From JABDQA01 sp963759125 (GTDB taxonomy: Bacteria > Desulfobacterota > Desulfobulbia > Desulfobulbales > Desulfocapsaceae): 64,000 bases of DNA. Below the pieces are notes generated by a model that was given only the letters and a program-made list of their open reading frames with translations, ran no database searches and was not told the DNA's origin. A program made the translations under genes and the position numbers. The first letter of the stretch is position 1. Each line of letters opens with the position of its first letter. This document shows positions 24,067-33,911 of this stretch, in pieces. The stretch is taken from assembly GCA_963759125.1 (NCBI GenBank), contig CAVWXN010000005.1:868001-932000 (forward strand), in the 5' to 3' direction.

Positions 24067-27000
24067 ATGAATACGGCCACTCACCGCAGTATTGATTCCG
24101 ACGCCCTCAAAGCCAATCTGCTTGAGACCGCTGAGCATGTAGAAATTCGTCCTGATCTCATCAGGCTGCTGGAGGCGGTGGAAAAGTATCGGGGTATTCA
24201 CACCCGGCTCGAAAGCCTTCTTTACGAGATTTGCCACCCTTATCGCAACTGGAATATCATCCTGCCGTTGCTCAGAAGTTTCGTTCTGAAGAATTTCCAG
24301 CACTATATCAAAACAGGTAACGGGCCCGAGGCCTTCAATCTCTTTTCCGGACTATTTTTCGAAGCAATCGATGATTCGCTGAAAAACAGCGGGTTGCTCG
24401 GCCAGATTTTTGAGGCTCAATGGGATTGGATCGACAAACTCGCCGGCCAGCTGAATAGCCAGGATCTCACTGCATTGGAGCAGGTGCTCAACGATTGCTT
24501 CAGTCGTTTCGTCGATCTGGGAAATGAGGACGAAGAGATCCTGATCCATCTGATCCATAGCCGTCAGTCGGTCAAACGGGTGATTGGCAAGCTCTACCGT
24601 CAGATTGAGCGTTTCAATATCGACTGGGACCTGCAACCTCCAGTTCGACTGGTCCAATTGGTCCTGCGAACAAATTATGAGTACTGGCTCCAGGAGGATG
24701 ACCCGCTGGCCTGGCTCGACCAGTACAAACATGTGGGGCTGGCAGAGCTGCCGGCGCCGGATAGCTTCACAAAGATATCTCATCAGGCCCTGCAGGGATT
24801 TCACCGTGAAGTCAAGCAGATCGAAATTCATCCCGATCCGCTGCCGGCCTTGAATAAACTTCTGGCACTGCCCTCACATATCGAGATCGTCAGACTTTAT
24901 AAAGAAATTCCCTCCTTTCTCGGCCAGTTTGCCGACACCGATGTACCCGAACCTTCTGGGATGCGAGAACCCGGACGTCCGGTGGAAAATCTCAAGCTGC
25001 TCTTCATGTTCAAGATCATGGATACCAGGGGGCTGCATCTCATTCATGAAGAGACGCTGAGGGAGATCAACTCCAGCCTGGTCATCCTGGTCAGACGTCA
25101 GAGTTTTGAGGAGATCGAGGAGTTTCTGCTGACCACTTTCGAGCTGCTCAAGGCAAACGTACGGAAATACCCTCACACCTCACTGCAATGTATTCAGGTT
25201 CTGGGTGGCGAAGTCTTCAAGCGGGGCAACAGCAGAATGGTGGAAGCCTTCCTCTGGGGGGTCGTGCGTTTTGGTTTTCAGCCTGCTAATGTATCCGGGG
25301 TTGACGAAGACTGGCAGCCGATAATCAACCCGGCCCACCTGAATAATATCAGAGTCTGGTTGAACCTGATCATGCAGGAACCGAAATGGTGTTCGACTCT
25401 CTTTTCGGCCCTGATCATCCACCTGAAGCTCACCGGGACCTGTGTCAAGGACACCGACCTGTTCCAACGTGATATCACCGAGCTGCTCAATCAGCCCATC
25501 GAGCCGATCTATAACCTCACCAAGCAGTTCACCAAACTGATGCCGGTCTTTTTCAACGAGATCGGGGCCGAAGGGGAACTGCGCGATGTCTCTACTGAAC
25601 TTGATGAAATTCACCGGCGCAAGGATGTGCTGATTCATTTTCTCAGGAAGCAGAGTCACGTCGAAAGTTCGAATTTGATCGTCGATTTCATCCGGGCGAT
25701 TTTCATCTACTGGAAATCCCGGGACAAACGGCAGCTGAGTTCGTTTGTACCGCCGGAGGTCTTTTCCCAGATCAGCAATAGTGGTAGCTTCGTCGACGAG
25801 CAGAATCTCCTGGTTAACCGGGTATTCGAGCATTTTGAGCTGGATCAGATTGATGACGTTTTTGGGATTGACCAGCAGGAGCTCACCACTTTCGTTGACC
25901 AGCAACAGGACTGTGTTTCTCACGAGCGCCGCCGTTTTCTGCTGCTGATCAGGATGTTCAGGCTGATACACAAAAAGTATAATCTGGGCTTCCAGGAACT
26001 TCGTTCTGAGTTAAGGCAAGTAGTTGCTGAAGGGTTTCCGGAAATGGAGCCGCTGCTTGAAAAACTTGAAGAGAAAGACACCATCGGCATCCTCGAGACA
26101 ACCCTGGACGCCCTGGAAAAGCTCAAGGAAATCATCCTTTCACCGGAGCGCTTTGAAGCCCGTGAAGATATTTATTACAAACGGCATATCGCCGTCGATA
26201 TCCCATCTGTTTACGGCCGCTACCGAGAAAAGAAATTTGATAGCCTGTCGCTCACTTTCAGACTGGAGAATCTGGCCAATATCCACCTGGAAATGCTGCC
26301 GGCGACGGTGAATCTGTCTTTTATCACCAAGGCGACCTTCTACTCGATCACCAGATGTCTGAAGCTCTATCGGAGGGCCCTGCATATAGAAGGAATAGCC
26401 TCACGAAAACTGGACACCTATCTGGCCCTGCTGGTCAGTTCACTGAAGATCAGACGTTTTTCCTACACCCAGTACCTCGATATCTTCAGGGGCTTGTCTG
26501 AAGGCGTCAAAGATGTGATTTACGCCTACTATACCAATATCCATCAGAAGAACCTGTCACTGATCATACCTCAGATTGGCGGTAATGACCTTCTGCCGCG
26601 CTATAAGTCTCTCTGGAACGAGGCCGAGATGGGCAATACCGTCCACTCGATTTCAGAGGGGTTCCTGCGGGACCTGATCGCCTCGGCCTTCGGGCTTCAG
26701 CACCTGGACAATTTCATACTGCGGATAATCCAGACCCTTGAGAGTCAGCGGGAGGTGCTGGACGAAAGAACCCTGGACCTGCTGATGACCTATAACCCTG
26801 AAAATGCAATCTCACTGCTCAAAGACGTCAACCCCTATACGCACGATCTGATTCATCTCGGCAACAAAGGTTTCAACCTCATTACCCTGATCGAGGACGA
26901 TAAACAGATACCGCCTGCATTTGTTATCACCACTGAGGTCTTTCGGTGCCGAGAGGTTATTTTTGGTTTCTCAAAAGCCAGGCAGGAATTCATGCAGCAG

Positions 27001-28332
27001 ATAAGACGGGCGTTGACCGACGTCGAAGAGCAGACCGGCAAGGTTTTTGGTTCTTCCGAGAAACCATTGCTGCTGTCTGTACGGAGTGGCAGTGCCATCT
27101 CCATGCCGGGGATGATGGCCACGGTCCATAACGTCGGCCAGAACGCCGATCTGGTTCAGGAATTCATCAACGCCCATGGCAATGAATATTTCGCCTGGGA
27201 CAACTACCGACGGTTTCTGCAGTCCTGGGCAATGATTTCCGGGGTTGAAAGGGAAGATTTCCAGGAACTGATGGATGAGGCAAAAGCTCGCCATAATGTT
27301 GCCCTCAAGCGCCAGTTCACGCCCGAGCAGATGAAGGAACTGGCCTTGAACTATCAGAAGCTGGTGCGTCAGCGAGGGCTGGGTATTCCCGATGATCCCT
27401 GGCTGCAGTTAATCGGCGCCATCGAGATGGTGCTCGACTCATGGGATAACCAGAAGGCCATCGATTACCGCCGGATCATGGACGTATCCCCAGCCTGGGG
27501 TACCGCAGTCATTGTCCAGGCCATGGTGTTCGGTAACCGCAGTGAAGGGTCAGGGTCCGGCGTCTTGTTCACTGCCCATCCATACCGCAAGGTCCAGCGG
27601 GTTGCACTCTGGGGTGATTATGCCTATCAGGATCAGGGGGAGGATATCGTTTCAGGCCTGGTGACTTCCCATCCGATTTCCATCGAACAGGCCGAACTCG
27701 ACGGGCGCTCCCCTGATGAGACCCTGGAGATCAGATTTCCAGAGATCTATCAGCAGCTTCTCTCCATATCCAGGGAACTGGTTTATGACAAGCGCTGGAG
27801 CCCTCAGGAAATCGAGTTCACCTTTGAAGGCCCCGATGCAGAAGATCTCTATATCCTGCAGACCCGTGATATGATCACGATCAAACAAAAAGAGCTCCTC
27901 AACGTCTTTGTGGACTCGGCGGATCTGGAGAAATCAATTCTTGCCAAAGGTATTGGCGTGTCAGGATCGGCACTGTCGGGCAAAGCGGTATTTACCAGCG
28001 AAGACATTACAATGTTGCGGGCCAGAGAACCGGAGACACCCCTCATCCTTATCCGGCAGGACACGGTCCCCGAAGACATAACCATAATATCGCTGACCGA
28101 CGGGCTGCTCACCTCACGCGGCGGCCAGACCTCACATGCATCTGTGGTTGCAGTACGTTTGGAGAAGACCTGTGTGGTTGGCTGCAAGCAGCTCCGTGTC
28201 TATGAGCGATACGCCGAAGTTGACGGTCATCGTCTCGAGTTTGGCGATGATGTCTCGATCGACGGTCGCAACGGACTGCTGCTCAAGGGCGGTCATCCGG
28301 TCCGGGAAGAAATGCATATTTTACCGATATGA
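24067..28332 (+). CDS. PPDK/PEP-synthase-like protein lacking the PEP-binding barrel
   Basis: 1421 aa. Residues 1 to about 880 are helical and match no domain I know. From about 925 a PPDK-type ATP-grasp region starts (LGNKGFNLITLIEDD, VRSGSAISMPGMMATVHNVG, SGSGVLFTAHP, IEFTFEG...LYILQTRD). The C-terminus is the swivelling phosphohistidine domain with LLTSRGGQTSHASVVAV, giving phospho-acceptor His1357. Real PPDK and PEP synthase continue with a TIM barrel that binds pyruvate/PEP, and here the chain ends about 65 residues after the His. So it can probably phosphorylate its own His with ATP but must pass the phosphate to something else, perhaps through the N-terminal part. It follows glgA and gap on the same strand. 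Confidence 0.8.
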   Translation: MNTATHRSIDSDALKANLLETAEHVEIRPDLIRLLEAVEKYRGIHTRLESLLYEICHPYRNWNIILPLLRSFVLKNFQHYIKTGNGPEAFNLFSGLFFEAIDDSLKNSGLLGQIFEAQWDWIDKLAGQLNSQDLTALEQVLNDCFSRFVDLGNEDEEILIHLIHSRQSVKRVIGKLYRQIERFNIDWDLQPPVRLVQLVLRTNYEYWLQEDDPLAWLDQYKHVGLAELPAPDSFTKISHQALQGFHREVKQIEIHPDPLPALNKLLALPSHIEIVRLYKEIPSFLGQFADTDVPEPSGMREPGRPVENLKLLFMFKIMDTRGLHLIHEETLREINSSLVILVRRQSFEEIEEFLLTTFELLKANVRKYPHTSLQCIQVLGGEVFKRGNSRMVEAFLWGVVRFGFQPANVSGVDEDWQPIINPAHLNNIRVWLNLIMQEPKWCSTLFSALIIHLKLTGTCVKDTDLFQRDITELLNQPIEPIYNLTKQFTKLMPVFFNEIGAEGELRDVSTELDEIHRRKDVLIHFLRKQSHVESSNLIVDFIRAIFIYWKSRDKRQLSSFVPPEVFSQISNSGSFVDEQNLLVNRVFEHFELDQIDDVFGIDQQELTTFVDQQQDCVSHERRRFLLLIRMFRLIHKKYNLGFQELRSELRQVVAEGFPEMEPLLEKLEEKDTIGILETTLDALEKLKEIILSPERFEAREDIYYKRHIAVDIPSVYGRYREKKFDSLSLTFRLENLANIHLEMLPATVNLSFITKATFYSITRCLKLYRRALHIEGIASRKLDTYLALLVSSLKIRRFSYTQYLDIFRGLSEGVKDVIYAYYTNIHQKNLSLIIPQIGGNDLLPRYKSLWNEAEMGNTVHSISEGFLRDLIASAFGLQHLDNFILRIIQTLESQREVLDERTLDLLMTYNPENAISLLKDVNPYTHDLIHLGNKGFNLITLIEDDKQIPPAFVITTEVFRCREVIFGFSKARQEFMQQIRRALTDVEEQTGKVFGSSEKPLLLSVRSGSAISMPGMMATVHNVGQNADLVQEFINAHGNEYFAWDNYRRFLQSWAMISGVEREDFQELMDEAKARHNVALKRQFTPEQMKELALNYQKLVRQRGLGIPDDPWLQLIGAIEMVLDSWDNQKAIDYRRIMDVSPAWGTAVIVQAMVFGNRSEGSGSGVLFTAHPYRKVQRVALWGDYAYQDQGEDIVSGLVTSHPISIEQAELDGRSPDETLEIRFPEIYQQLLSISRELVYDKRWSPQEIEFTFEGPDAEDLYILQTRDMITIKQKELLNVFVDSADLEKSILAKGIGVSGSALSGKAVFTSEDITMLRAREPETPLILIRQDTVPEDITIISLTDGLLTSRGGQTSHASVVAVRLEKTCVVGCKQLRVYERYAEVDGHRLEFGDDVSIDGRNGLLLKGGHPVREEMHILPI

Positions 28333-28415
28333 CTAAAGAAAACTCTATGATGGTAGATGAGAGGAAGAGGATTCGCCGGGCCAAGACTGAGTAGGCCCGG
28401 GTGAGGCGTTTTACA

Positions 28416-28445
28416 GGGCGCACCGAAACGTTGGTTTCGGCGCCC
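28416..28445. other. strong hairpin downstream of the PPDK-like gene
   Basis: GGGCGC-A-CCGAAAC with GTTTCGG-C-GCCC forms a near-perfect 13-bp stem around a GTTG loop. A second stem (CCGGGCC/GGCCCGG) sits just before it at about 28376-28400. Without a T-run on either side it is not a classic terminator. It lies 40 nt before the small SAP-like gene. Confidence 0.5.
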
Positions 28446-28485
28446 AGCCGATGTTACCAACAACTAAATAAGAGAATAAGAAGAT

Positions 28486-28707
28486 ATGAAAAAAGTGAAA
28501 TTGTTGAAAGGATCACCCCTGTTTGCCTTGGCCAGATCGAAAGCACGCCAGCTTGATATTGAGTCCAGGGGGCTGAAAATGGCAGAGCTGATCCAGGCGG
28601 TGCAGCGCAAAGAGGGGCATCAGGATTGCTTCACCAGAAAAGAAACCTGCTCTGAACTGGATTGCTGCTGGCAACTGTCCTGCGGTGCAAAAATGGTGAA
28701 CGACTAG
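28486..28707 (+). CDS. small SAP-like Cys-rich protein
   Basis: 73 aa. The middle RGLKMAELIQAVQRKEGHQDCF resembles the SAP helix-extension-helix DNA-binding motif as seen in small delta-proteobacterial proteins, followed by a Cys-rich tail (Cys49, Cys55, Cys60, Cys61 and Cys66 region: ETCSELDCCWQLSC). The tail could bind zinc or an Fe-S centre. It could be a nucleic-acid-binding or redox-sensing protein; function unknown. Its stop overlaps the DUF2892 gene's stop on the opposite strand by 4 nt. Confidence 0.65.
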   Translation: MKKVKLLKGSPLFALARSKARQLDIESRGLKMAELIQAVQRKEGHQDCFTRKETCSELDCCWQLSCGAKMVND

Positions 28708-28922
28708 TTTTGCTGCCTGCTCTCTGGAACGCCTAAGGATTTCAGGATCAGACCCAGCGGGCATTTCTTGGAAAAGCCGAACTGTAGAAGGTTCAGGCCC
28801 ACGAAGGTGGTGAATAGCAGCCAAAATTTATTGTGAAAAATCGGACTTGCTTCAACACCTAAAGCAAGGCTTGCGAGAATGAAAAAGCCGGCGATTGCGT
28901 GAATCCAGTCATTGATGATCAT
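28704..28922 (-). CDS. DUF2892 family membrane protein
   Basis: 72 aa with two hydrophobic segments (about 5-23 and 31-49), then KKCPLGLILKSLGV. This is the DUF2892 pattern, found alone or at the C-terminus of rhodanese-type proteins such as YgaP. It is a small inner membrane protein of unknown role, perhaps tied to sulfur or thiol chemistry. The ArsR-type gene ends upstream on the same strand after it is read, 54 nt away, so the two probably share a transcript. Confidence 0.8.
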   Translation of the reverse strand: MIINDWIHAIAGFFILASLALGVEASPIFHNKFWLLFTTFVGLNLLQFGFSKKCPLGLILKSLGVPESRQQN

Positions 28923-28976
28923 GGTGCTGCTCGGATGGTTGAGTTTTTCTGAGAGTAAGTCGGTTCGACTGCAGAT

Positions 28977-29276
28977 TTAGAGGTCAGGGCAGAAAAGCTG
29001 CCGCATCTTCTGGATCAGTTCAAGGATGCGCTGATCGGTAATTCTATTGTAAATGAAATTGGCGTCTTTTCTGAAGTCAATAATGCCCTGACTTCTAAGA
29101 ATATTCAAGTGCTGGGAGACATTTGCATTGGTGGTCTTCACCTGTTCCCTAATGTCTCCAACGGACATCTCATCTTCCTGAAGCAGGCAGAGAATTTTGA
29201 GCCGGATGGGGTGGGACATCGACTTCAGCAGTTTGGATATGACCTCTATCTGTTCATCTTTCATGTCTTCTGGCAT
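28977..29276 (-). CDS. ArsR/SmtB-family transcription regulator
   Basis: 99 aa from the ATG at 29276, which has GGGAG before it. A longer frame to 29402 exists but adds sequence unlike the family. Winged helix-turn-helix: MSHPIRLKILCLLQEDEMS, then the recognition helix TTNANVSQHLNILRSQGII and the wing FRKDANFIYNRI. A single Cys near the C-terminus (LFCPDL) and no metal-site CxC, so the signal is unclear. It is divergent from acs and upstream of the DUF2892 gene, which is its likely target together with itself. Confidence 0.88.
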   Translation of the reverse strand: MPEDMKDEQIEVISKLLKSMSHPIRLKILCLLQEDEMSVGDIREQVKTTNANVSQHLNILRSQGIIDFRKDANFIYNRITDQRILELIQKMRQLFCPDL

Positions 29277-29711
29277 GGCGGCTCCCTCTCTGCCTAGTTT
29301 CCATAAGGAAACGGCATTTTTATCCAATATTTTTGTTGGGTGCGAAGTATTATCCTCGGAATATCCATTATATACCTGTGGCAAAATTTCTCGCGCCTCC
29401 ATATTGGTGCAAAACTACTCGTTTCCGTAGGGAAACTGTCTGGGTTATTTCAGCGTTTAATTTAATTTTCAAGTAATAAACTGTAAAGAACTTTTTGGTT
29501 GCCAGTCGCAAGGGGTTTTTAACTTGCTGAATTAATAGTAGATTAATATTTATTTTGGGGTTGAAGCAAGATGGATTATTGGTCATCTGATTAAAAAAAT
29601 GTGATTTCTTGCCTACATCAGATATATTGATGTTATAGTTAAACTCGATTGGGGAATCTGTAAAACCATTTAGAAATTACTGTTTTTCACTGTCCGGCAA
29701 TCAGATTACAG
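29277..29711. other. 435-nt divergent control region between arsR-type gene and acs
   Basis: AT-rich, no gene. It holds an imperfect dyad, CATCA-GATATAT-TGATG at 29616-29632, directly before a possible -10 box (TATAGT, 29634-29639) pointing to acs. The dyad has the size expected for a dimeric winged-helix regulator and is a candidate operator. No convincing -35 box is seen. Confidence 0.4.
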
Positions 29712-31721
29712 ATGGAGACTTCGATGAGTGGAGTTGACGATAAAATTACCAGTCTGTTAAGCGAAGACCGTTATTTCGAGCCGCCGACCGAGGGCAGCCA
29801 ACAGGCCTGGATCGTTGATATGGTTCAATATGAGGGTGTCTATCAACGCTCGATGGATGACCTGGAAGGCTACTGGGCCCAGAGGGCTGACGAGCTGGTG
29901 AGCTGGTATTCCACCTGGCAGACGGTGGTTGATGCTGATCTTTACAAGCCTGAAATTCGCTGGTTCGACGGGGCCACTCTCAACGTTTCCTATAATTGCC
30001 TCGACCGTCATCTAGAAAATGGAAAAGGTGATAAGATCGCCTTGATCTGGCAGGGCGAACCTGAAGATGAGGTGAGGATCTATACCTATCGGGAACTCCT
30101 GGACGAGGTCTGCAGGTGCGCAAATGTCCTGAAAAAGAAAGGGGTGGGCAAAGGTGACCGGGTGGCAGTCTATCTGCCGATGATTCCGGAGCTGGTGATC
30201 AGCCTGCTTGCCTGCGCAAGGATTGGAGCCATCCACTCGGTGGTCTTCGCCGGTTTTTCGGCCGTTAGTCTGCAGAACAGGATCGAAGACTGCGAGGCTG
30301 CTCTGCTGATAACTGCCGATGCAGTGCTCCGAGCCGGAAAAAGTATCGCCTTGAAGCCAAACGGCGACGAAGCACTTGAAGAGTGTGATTCGGTAGATCA
30401 TTGCTTAGTCGTACGCCGGGCTGGAAATGATGTGGCCATGCAGCAGGGGAGAGACAGCTGGTGGCATGATGAAATGGCCGCCGAGGACATCACCGCGGTC
30501 TGTGAGCCCGAGCCGATGGCCTCAGAGGATATCCTTTTCATTCTCTATACCTCCGGATCAACCGGTAAACCCAAGGGAGTGGTTCATACCAGTGGGGGGT
30601 ATCTGACCTATGTCACCCACACCACCCAACTGGTTTTCGATCTCAGAGATGAAGATGTCTACTGGTGCACCGCCGACGTCGGCTGGATTACGGGGCACTC
30701 CTATCTGCTCTATGGCCCGCTGGGCCTCGGGGGCACCACCCTGATGTTCGAGGGAGTACCCTCCTATCCCGGTCCTGACCGGTTCTGGCAGATTATCGAG
30801 AAATTCAGAGTCAACATATTTTATACCGCCCCGACCATGATCCGGGCGCTCATGCGTTTCGGTGACGAACCGATAAAGAAGCATGACATCTCATCCCTGC
30901 GGATCTTGGGTTCTGTCGGAGAACCGATAAACCCGGAGGCCTGGATGTGGTATCATCTCAATGTCGGCGGCGGTACGATACCCATAGTCGATACCTGGTG
31001 GCAGACGGAGACCGGCGGTATCATGATTTCTCCTCTGCCCTATGCGACCAAATTGAAACCCGGTTCAGCGACCCTGCCACTGCCCGGGATTGATGCGGCG
31101 ATCCTTACCGAAGAGGGCGATGAGGCCAGTGTGAATGAAGGCGGTCATCTGGTTATCCGGCGACCGTGGCCCGGGATGTTCAGGGGCATCTATGGCGATC
31201 CCGAACGCTTCTATCGTACCTATTTCGAAGAATTTCCGGGGTTTTATGATGCCGGTGACGGGGCCCGCTGTGACGAGAACGGCTACTATTGGATCATGGG
31301 CCGGCTCGATGATGTAATCAATGTTTCAGGGCATCGGCTGGGTACGGCGGAAATCGAATCGGCACTGGTTTCTCACCCCCATGTCACCGAAGCAGCCGTG
31401 GTCGGCATGCCCCACCCGATCAAAGGACAGGCAATTTATGCCTTTGTGACGCTGAGGCCCGATATCGATGAGAGCAGTGAACTGCTCGCCGATCTCCGTG
31501 TCCATGTGCGCTCTGAAATTGGACCGATAGCCTCCCCGGACACTATTCAGTACGCCCAGGGACTGCCCAAAACTCGAAGCGGTAAAATTATGCGCCGTAT
31601 TCTGAGGAAAATTGCCGCCAACGATTTCGGTGATTTTGGCGATATCTCTACCCTGGCGGATCCCGCAGTGGTCGATGAACTTATCGACGGCAAAAAGACG
31701 CTGGACAACGAGTTTTTCTAG
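29712..31721 (+). CDS. acs: acetyl-CoA synthetase (AMP-forming)
   Basis: 669 aa, full length. The AMP-binding signature YTSGSTGKPKGV, the DTWWQTETGG acetate/AMP site, YDAGDGARCDENGYYWIMGR, and the C-terminal lysine (Lys625, TRSGKIMRR) that is the usual acetylation switch are all present. It activates acetate to acetyl-CoA through acetyl-AMP. In the same direction follow a cNMP/CBS/DUF294 protein and a DnaQ-type exonuclease, a neighbourhood seen beside acetate genes in many proteobacteria. Confidence 0.97.
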   Translation: METSMSGVDDKITSLLSEDRYFEPPTEGSQQAWIVDMVQYEGVYQRSMDDLEGYWAQRADELVSWYSTWQTVVDADLYKPEIRWFDGATLNVSYNCLDRHLENGKGDKIALIWQGEPEDEVRIYTYRELLDEVCRCANVLKKKGVGKGDRVAVYLPMIPELVISLLACARIGAIHSVVFAGFSAVSLQNRIEDCEAALLITADAVLRAGKSIALKPNGDEALEECDSVDHCLVVRRAGNDVAMQQGRDSWWHDEMAAEDITAVCEPEPMASEDILFILYTSGSTGKPKGVVHTSGGYLTYVTHTTQLVFDLRDEDVYWCTADVGWITGHSYLLYGPLGLGGTTLMFEGVPSYPGPDRFWQIIEKFRVNIFYTAPTMIRALMRFGDEPIKKHDISSLRILGSVGEPINPEAWMWYHLNVGGGTIPIVDTWWQTETGGIMISPLPYATKLKPGSATLPLPGIDAAILTEEGDEASVNEGGHLVIRRPWPGMFRGIYGDPERFYRTYFEEFPGFYDAGDGARCDENGYYWIMGRLDDVINVSGHRLGTAEIESALVSHPHVTEAAVVGMPHPIKGQAIYAFVTLRPDIDESSELLADLRVHVRSEIGPIASPDTIQYAQGLPKTRSGKIMRRILRKIAANDFGDFGDISTLADPAVVDELIDGKKTLDNEFF

Positions 31722-31728
31722 ATCTGTG

Positions 31729-31792
31729 GGGGACACAATACCCATCGTGTCCCTGAAAAAAAATATTGGGACACGATGGGTATTGTGTCCCC
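31729..31792. repeat. perfect 25-bp inverted repeat of REP type
   Basis: Arms 31729-31753 and 31768-31792 are exact reverse complements (GGGGACACAATACCC... and ...GGGTATTGTGTCCCC) with a 14-nt A-rich loop. It starts 8 nt after the acs stop. Sequences of this form (GGGGACACAATAC...) resemble the palindromes that go with REP-associated Y1 transposases. No such gene is in the window. It may also act as a terminator for acs. Confidence 0.8.
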
Positions 31793-31930
31793 TTCCGATC
31801 AGTTATTTCAATAAACTTATAATTCAAGACCTGGTCCCACTTCCCGCCGCTTCGATCCCGTTCCCCACTCGCTTTTTATTCCTGTAAGATTAATAGTGTG
31901 ATATAAAAACTTATATTCCAACATTTTCAG

Positions 31931-33911
31931 GTGAGCAGAGTAATCGGCATGGCAGAGAAGGACAGACACCAGGCAGCTATCGTGCCATCGGTCAACGGCA
32001 GTGAACATGCAGTAGCCCCCGATGTGGCCGTTGCCTTTCTGAAGAGCACCATGCCGTTTAGGGAGCTCGATGATGAGGCCCTCAGGGACCTTGCCCAGCA
32101 CTGTAAAATCGATTTCTACCCCAAAGGCACCAGGCTGTTAACTTTCAACGAGACTGAAATAACTCATCTCTATCTTATTCAGAGAGGAGGCGTACGGGCT
32201 TTTATCACCGATGACGACGGGGATATCGTCCTGAAGGATTATCGAGGTGTCGGATCCAATATTGGGGCGCTGGGAATTATCAGGGAAACCAAAGCCAATC
32301 TCAATATCGAGACCATAGAAGATACCTTCTGCTACCTGATTCCCCGAGATGTCTTCAAAGAACTGGTTCGCAATGACTCGGCGATTTCCCACTACTATCT
32401 GAAGATTTTCTCCGATAATGTGGTGGCGACCGCCTACACGGAGCTGAGGAAAAACAAGCTGACCAGAAGATCCACCGAGGAACTGTTGCTTTTCAGCACC
32501 AAGGCCGGAGAGTTGAGCAAACCTCTGTTTTCCGTGTCGGCGACCACTTCCATACAGGAGAGCGGAGCCATCATGGCCCGTCAGGGGATCGGCTCATTGC
32601 TGGTTTATGTCGACGAGGATCCCGGCTCGATGATCGGCATCATCACCGATACCGATTTCAGGAGCAAGGTCATTGCCGAGGGCAGGGACATCAGAGAGCC
32701 GGTCAGTTCGATTATGAGCAGTCCGCTAAAAAGCGTGCCCTCGGAAATGCTCTGCTTCGATGTCCTGCTGAAAATGATGACCACCTCGATCCATCACCTC
32801 GGAGTTGAACAGGGCGGCAGGGTCACCGGAGTGATTACCACCCATGATATCATGGTCCAGCAGGGCAATTCGCCCTACTATCTGTTCAAGGAGATTGCCT
32901 CCCAAAGCGAATTCGAGGGTCTTTACCTGCTCTCCGAGAAGGTCAGCGGGCTGGTCCGCAACATCATCAACGAAGGGGGCAAGGCCGGTGATATTGCCCG
33001 GATGATTGCCCTGATCAATGAAAGGATTCTTGCCCAGATTCTTGTTCTGCTTCATCGTCAGCTCGGCCCGGCCCCGGTCAAGTACAGCTGGCTTATGTTC
33101 GGCAGCGAAGGAAGAAACGAGCAGACATTCAAGACCGATCAGGACAACGGCATTGTTTACGAAGAGCCCGGCTCCGGACAGCGGGAGGAAGTGGAAAAGT
33201 ATTTTCGGGTCTTCGGTGAACAGGCCACCTATCACCTGCTCAAATGCGGCTATCCATCCTGCCGGGACAATGTCATGGCCAGCAATCCCAAGTGGTGCCG
33301 GTCGATTTCCAGTTGGAAGGATCAATACTCCTGGTGGATTGAAAAAGCTGATCCGCACGAACAGCTTGGCGCTTCGATCTTTTTTGATTTCCGGCACGGT
33401 CATGGAACCGAGCAACTGGCCGTCGATCTGCGCGATCATGTCATCACCAGCTGCCGATGGTGATAACACCATCATAGAAAATCTCGGTCGTAATTTTCTG
33501 TCACACCAGGCCCCCCTCTCCTTTTTTCAAAATTTCATCGTTGAACAGAACGGCGATCACCGGGATAAGCTCGATATCAAATTGCGCGGACTGGCACCAT
33601 TTGTGGACTTTGCCAGGATTCTGAGCCTCAAGCATGGCATCAGGCAGACGAACACGCTGACCAGGCTGAAACGGCTGGCTGCCAAGAAAAAAGTGGAGAG
33701 AGAATTTTACCTGGAAATGGTCGACGCTTATGAACTGCAGATGCAGCTTCGGGTCATACGCCAACTTTCCCAGATCGAGGAAGCAAAAGAGCCGGACGAT
33801 TATATCTATCCGGAAGAACTCAGCGATCTCGAAAAAAGAATGCTCAAAGACGGATTCGGGGTTATTGCCAAAATGCAGAGTCTCATGAGAACGGAACTGA
33901 AAGGCCCTTAA
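31931..33911 (+). CDS. cNMP-binding/CBS/DUF294 nucleotidyltransferase-like protein, one frameshift
   Basis: Reads as two frames, 31931-33463 and on to 33911, joined by one extra base near 33441-33466. The repaired length is 659 aa, normal for the family. Start is GTG 31931 or ATG 31949. Domains: cyclic-nucleotide-binding (about 35-150), a CBS pair (about 190-320), a DUF294 nucleotidyltransferase domain with MFGSEGRNEQTFKTDQDNG near 390 (GSxGR...DxD pattern, GlnD-like), and the DUF294 C-terminal part (QAPLSFFQNFIVEQNG, LRGLAPFVDFARI). It is probably a nucleotide-responsive signalling enzyme. The break lies in a cluster of indels to 46 kb that I judge to be sequence errors. Confidence 0.85.

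Noticed and set aside
25180..25971. Minus-strand frame of 263 codons
   Set aside because: Antisense to the intact 1421-codon PPDK-like gene.
32726..33475. Minus-strand frame of 249 codons
   Set aside because: Antisense to the DUF294 protein, which is recognisable on the plus strand.
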